Part shown: positions 62,211 to 64,000 of the stretch, one piece after another
Position numbering within the stretch: the first letter of the stretch is position 1
How the letters are laid out: each line of letters begins with the position of its first letter
DNA from: JBDSGC01 sp046594105
GTDB taxonomy: Bacteria > Acidobacteriota > Thermoanaerobaculia > Gp7-AA8
DNA: 64,000 bases
Assembly (NCBI GenBank): GCA_046594105.1
Contig: JBKJQB010000010.1
Location: 1 to 64,000, forward strand
Direction: 5' to 3'
The notes under the pieces: model-generated
Told to the model about the DNA's origin: nothing
The model's database searches: none
The model's input: only the letters and a program-made list of their open reading frames with translations
Position numbers and translations under genes: made by a program

Positions 62211-63424
62211 GCACCGCCCTCCTCGTCTGTCCCGAGCCCCTCGGGCATCGACAGCCGGCAGGGATCGGCATCCGTTTCCTGGAAATGGCTCGCGTGCTAC
62301 GGGAAGACGGCCATTCCATCATCCTGCTGACTCCAGATGGCGCCGGTGTGGCCGGATATCAGACCGCCACCCTCACGCCGCAGTCACTGCGGGATTGCTC
62401 GGCACGCGCGGACGTCGCAGTGGTCCAGGGACACGTCGCCAATGAGCTCTGGGCGCATGGCTCGGTAATTCCCACGGTGGTCGATCTCTACGATCCGTTC
62501 ATCGTCGAGAACCTGCACTACTACACCACTCGGGGGTCTGAGGTTTTTGCTCACGATCACCAGACCTTGATGGCGTCGCTGCGCCGGGGCGACCTTTTCC
62601 TCTGCGCCTCCTCCTCCCAGCGATTCTTCTATCTGGGGATGCTGCTGGCTGCCGGAAGACTGAACCCCATCAGTTTTGAATCGGACCCCACGCTGCAGTC
62701 GCTCCTTCGCCTTGCGCCATTCGGGGTCAGTCCGGCGATCCATCGCACCGGCGCGGAGCCGGACCGTACGGCCGTGCTCTTCGGAGGAATCTACGACTGG
62801 TACGACCCGATTCTCGCCATCGATGCCGTTGTGCTGGCGCGGCGCGAGATCTCCGACCTGTCCATCACCTTCACCACGCATCCCAATCCATCCAGCACTC
62901 CGCAGAGCCGAACCGCCCAGGCCATCGCGCACGCCGACCGCCATGGGTACGGCCAGTTCGTGCACTTCCGGCCGTGGGTTCCCTACGAGGCCCGGGCTGA
63001 GTTCTACGCCGATTTCTCGGTTGCCCTGCTGACGTTTTCCCCCTCGCTGGAGACGGATCTCTCCATGCGGACACGCGTGTACGACTACCTCTGGGCAGGG
63101 CTTCCAGTGGTCACCAGCTCCGCGCCGGGAACGGATGAAATCATCGAACGATACCGGGCCGGTTCCGTCGTGAGCGGCGGATCCGCGTCAACTTTTGCCG
63201 AGGCTCTGGTGCGGACCATCGCCGATCGCCAATCGACGCAGCCAGGCCTCCGGGAGTTCGTCCGCGATCACCAGTGGGAGAAGACCCTTTCGCCGCTCGT
63301 TGAGTTCGTCCGCTCACCTCGAATGGATCCGACCAAACGGACTTTCGCGACAGCGTCGTCGCTTCCGAAACAGGCGGCCTCCGTCCTCCACCGGCTTCGC
63401 CGGCGCATGGGAGGCCGGTCCTGA
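62207..63424 (+). CDS. Glycosyltransferase, GT4/GT1-like
   Basis: 405 residues, GT-B fold. ALLVCPEPLGHRQPAGIGIR opens the N-terminal domain; YDYLWAGLPVVTSSAPGTDE carries the nucleotide-sugar-binding pattern in the C-terminal domain. TTG 62207 overlaps the previous stop (TTGA); no ATG is near. Sugar specificity unknown. Middle of the surface-glycan cluster. Confidence 0.82.
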   Translation: MSTALLVCPEPLGHRQPAGIGIRFLEMARVLREDGHSIILLTPDGAGVAGYQTATLTPQSLRDCSARADVAVVQGHVANELWAHGSVIPTVVDLYDPFIVENLHYYTTRGSEVFAHDHQTLMASLRRGDLFLCASSSQRFFYLGMLLAAGRLNPISFESDPTLQSLLRLAPFGVSPAIHRTGAEPDRTAVLFGGIYDWYDPILAIDAVVLARREISDLSITFTTHPNPSSTPQSRTAQAIAHADRHGYGQFVHFRPWVPYEARAEFYADFSVALLTFSPSLETDLSMRTRVYDYLWAGLPVVTSSAPGTDEIIERYRAGSVVSGGSASTFAEALVRTIADRQSTQPGLREFVRDHQWEKTLSPLVEFVRSPRMDPTKRTFATASSLPKQAASVLHRLRRRMGGRS

Positions 63425-64000
63425 GCGATCCCCTGGTCGACATCATCATCGTCAACTGGAACAGCCGTCAGGACACCCTGGCCTGCCTGGAAGCTGCGGA
63501 CGCGCAGCTTCGCGAGGTTCCAGGCTCCGTGATTACGGTGGTCGACAACGGCTCCACGGACGGAAGCATCGGCGCGATTGCAGAGCGCTATCCACAGGTA
63601 CGGCTCCTCCCTCTTGGTGAGAATCGCGGCTTCACCGGTGGGCTGGCCGCGGCGCTGGTCCGATCGCGGGCAACCTCGGTGATTTTTCTGAACAACGATG
63701 CCATCCCTGAGCGGGGATGGCTTGCCGCCCTGGTCGGCGCGCTGGAGCGGTCGCCGCAGGACGTCATCTCCATCGGTGGAAAGATCGTCGATCTGTCCGG
63801 GCAGCTCATCGATTTCATCGGAGGAGCGCTTACCTTCGACGGGCACGCCTTCCAGTCTGGATTTCGCTACCCGCTGGCCTCACGCACCGGACCTTCGGCA
63901 GGTGATGAGATTCTCTTCGCCTGCGGAGGAAACATGATCTCTCGCCGCGAACCCTTCATGAGGCTGGGGGGATTCGACGACGACTACTTTGCGTACCTGG
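63421..64000 (+). CDS. GT2-family glycosyltransferase, rhamnosyltransferase-like, cut by window end
   Basis: 193 residues seen; the 3' end lies beyond the window. VDIIIVNWNSRQDTLACLEA, VVDNGSTDGS, NRGFTGGLA and the IFLNNDAIP acidic motif (in place of DxD) are typical of WbbL/RfbF-like rhamnosyltransferases. No ATG, GTG or TTG precedes the domain. CTG 63421 sits 6 bases after GGAGG and overlaps the previous stop, so a CTG start is likely. Confidence 0.85.
   Translation, partial: MSDPLVDIIIVNWNSRQDTLACLEAADAQLREVPGSVITVVDNGSTDGSIGAIAERYPQVRLLPLGENRGFTGGLAAALVRSRATSVIFLNNDAIPERGWLAALVGALERSPQDVISIGGKIVDLSGQLIDFIGGALTFDGHAFQSGFRYPLASRTGPSAGDEILFACGGNMISRREPFMRLGGFDDDYFAYL

Overview
The window is about 63-65% GC by eye, densely coded on both strands, and free of phage, IS elements, CRISPR arrays or rRNA. 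Gene content points to a Gram-negative-envelope bacterium with a Myxococcota/Acidobacteriota flavour: an MglA-type GTPase, a large Ser/Thr kinase-like receptor, RND/TolC efflux, minor pseudopilins, a DUF11 repeat surface protein, a RskA-type anti-sigma factor, FabI, and abundant intergenic palindromes. My best guess is Acidobacteriota (Thermoanaerobaculia/Vicinamibacteria-like). This is inference from content; no rRNA marker is present.

Layout. 1-5 kb: the end of HMG-CoA lyase, a thioesterase, a SirB1-like protein, an unknown conserved protein, and an unusual prohibitin-like/alkaline-phosphatase-superfamily/TPR fusion. 5.1-9.7 kb: a tightly coupled six-gene operon (fur, FTR1 iron permease, apbE, outer-membrane porin, FMN-binding protein, four-His membrane protein) behind a near-consensus sigma70 promoter and a perfect 7-1-7 Fur-like operator. 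This is the best candidate for a little-described system: flavin-based extracytoplasmic iron reduction feeding an FTR1 permease. 9.8-16.4 kb: gltX, a GspI/J/K-like minor pseudopilin trio, a small-protein/ECF sigma/anti-sigma unit, fabI and small proteins. 16.4-24 kb: MglA-like GTPase with a long tail, L,D-transpeptidase, methyltransferase, DUF1761 protein, luciferase-like monooxygenase, MgtC, a polytopic glycosyltransferase-like protein, then a repeat-rich intergenic region.

24-35 kb: nucleotidyl cyclase, a double alpha/beta-hydrolase fusion, CoA-binding protein, secreted subtilase plus an apparent truncated paralogue, alanine dehydrogenase, an eight-repeat DUF11 surface protein with an IPTL-like C-terminus, and CorA. 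35-43 kb: a complete RND tripartite efflux operon, then groESL with a CIRCE operator overlapping its promoter. 43-47.4 kb: a two-component system with a downstream GGDEF/EAL protein. 47.6-52.5 kb: surE, pcm, acyP, apt, sthA and a queD-type gene. 52.5-60 kb: a kinase-like receptor that has lost its catalytic residues, split biotin carboxylase/BCCP genes, tRNA-Leu(GAG), secG, tpiA and a diguanylate cyclase. 60.2-64 kb: a surface-polysaccharide glycosyltransferase cluster that continues past the window.

Start codons are often TTG, GTG or even CTG, and 1-4 nt stop/start overlaps are the rule inside operons, so several starts below were set by overlap, ribosome-binding site and domain alignment, not by the first ATG.
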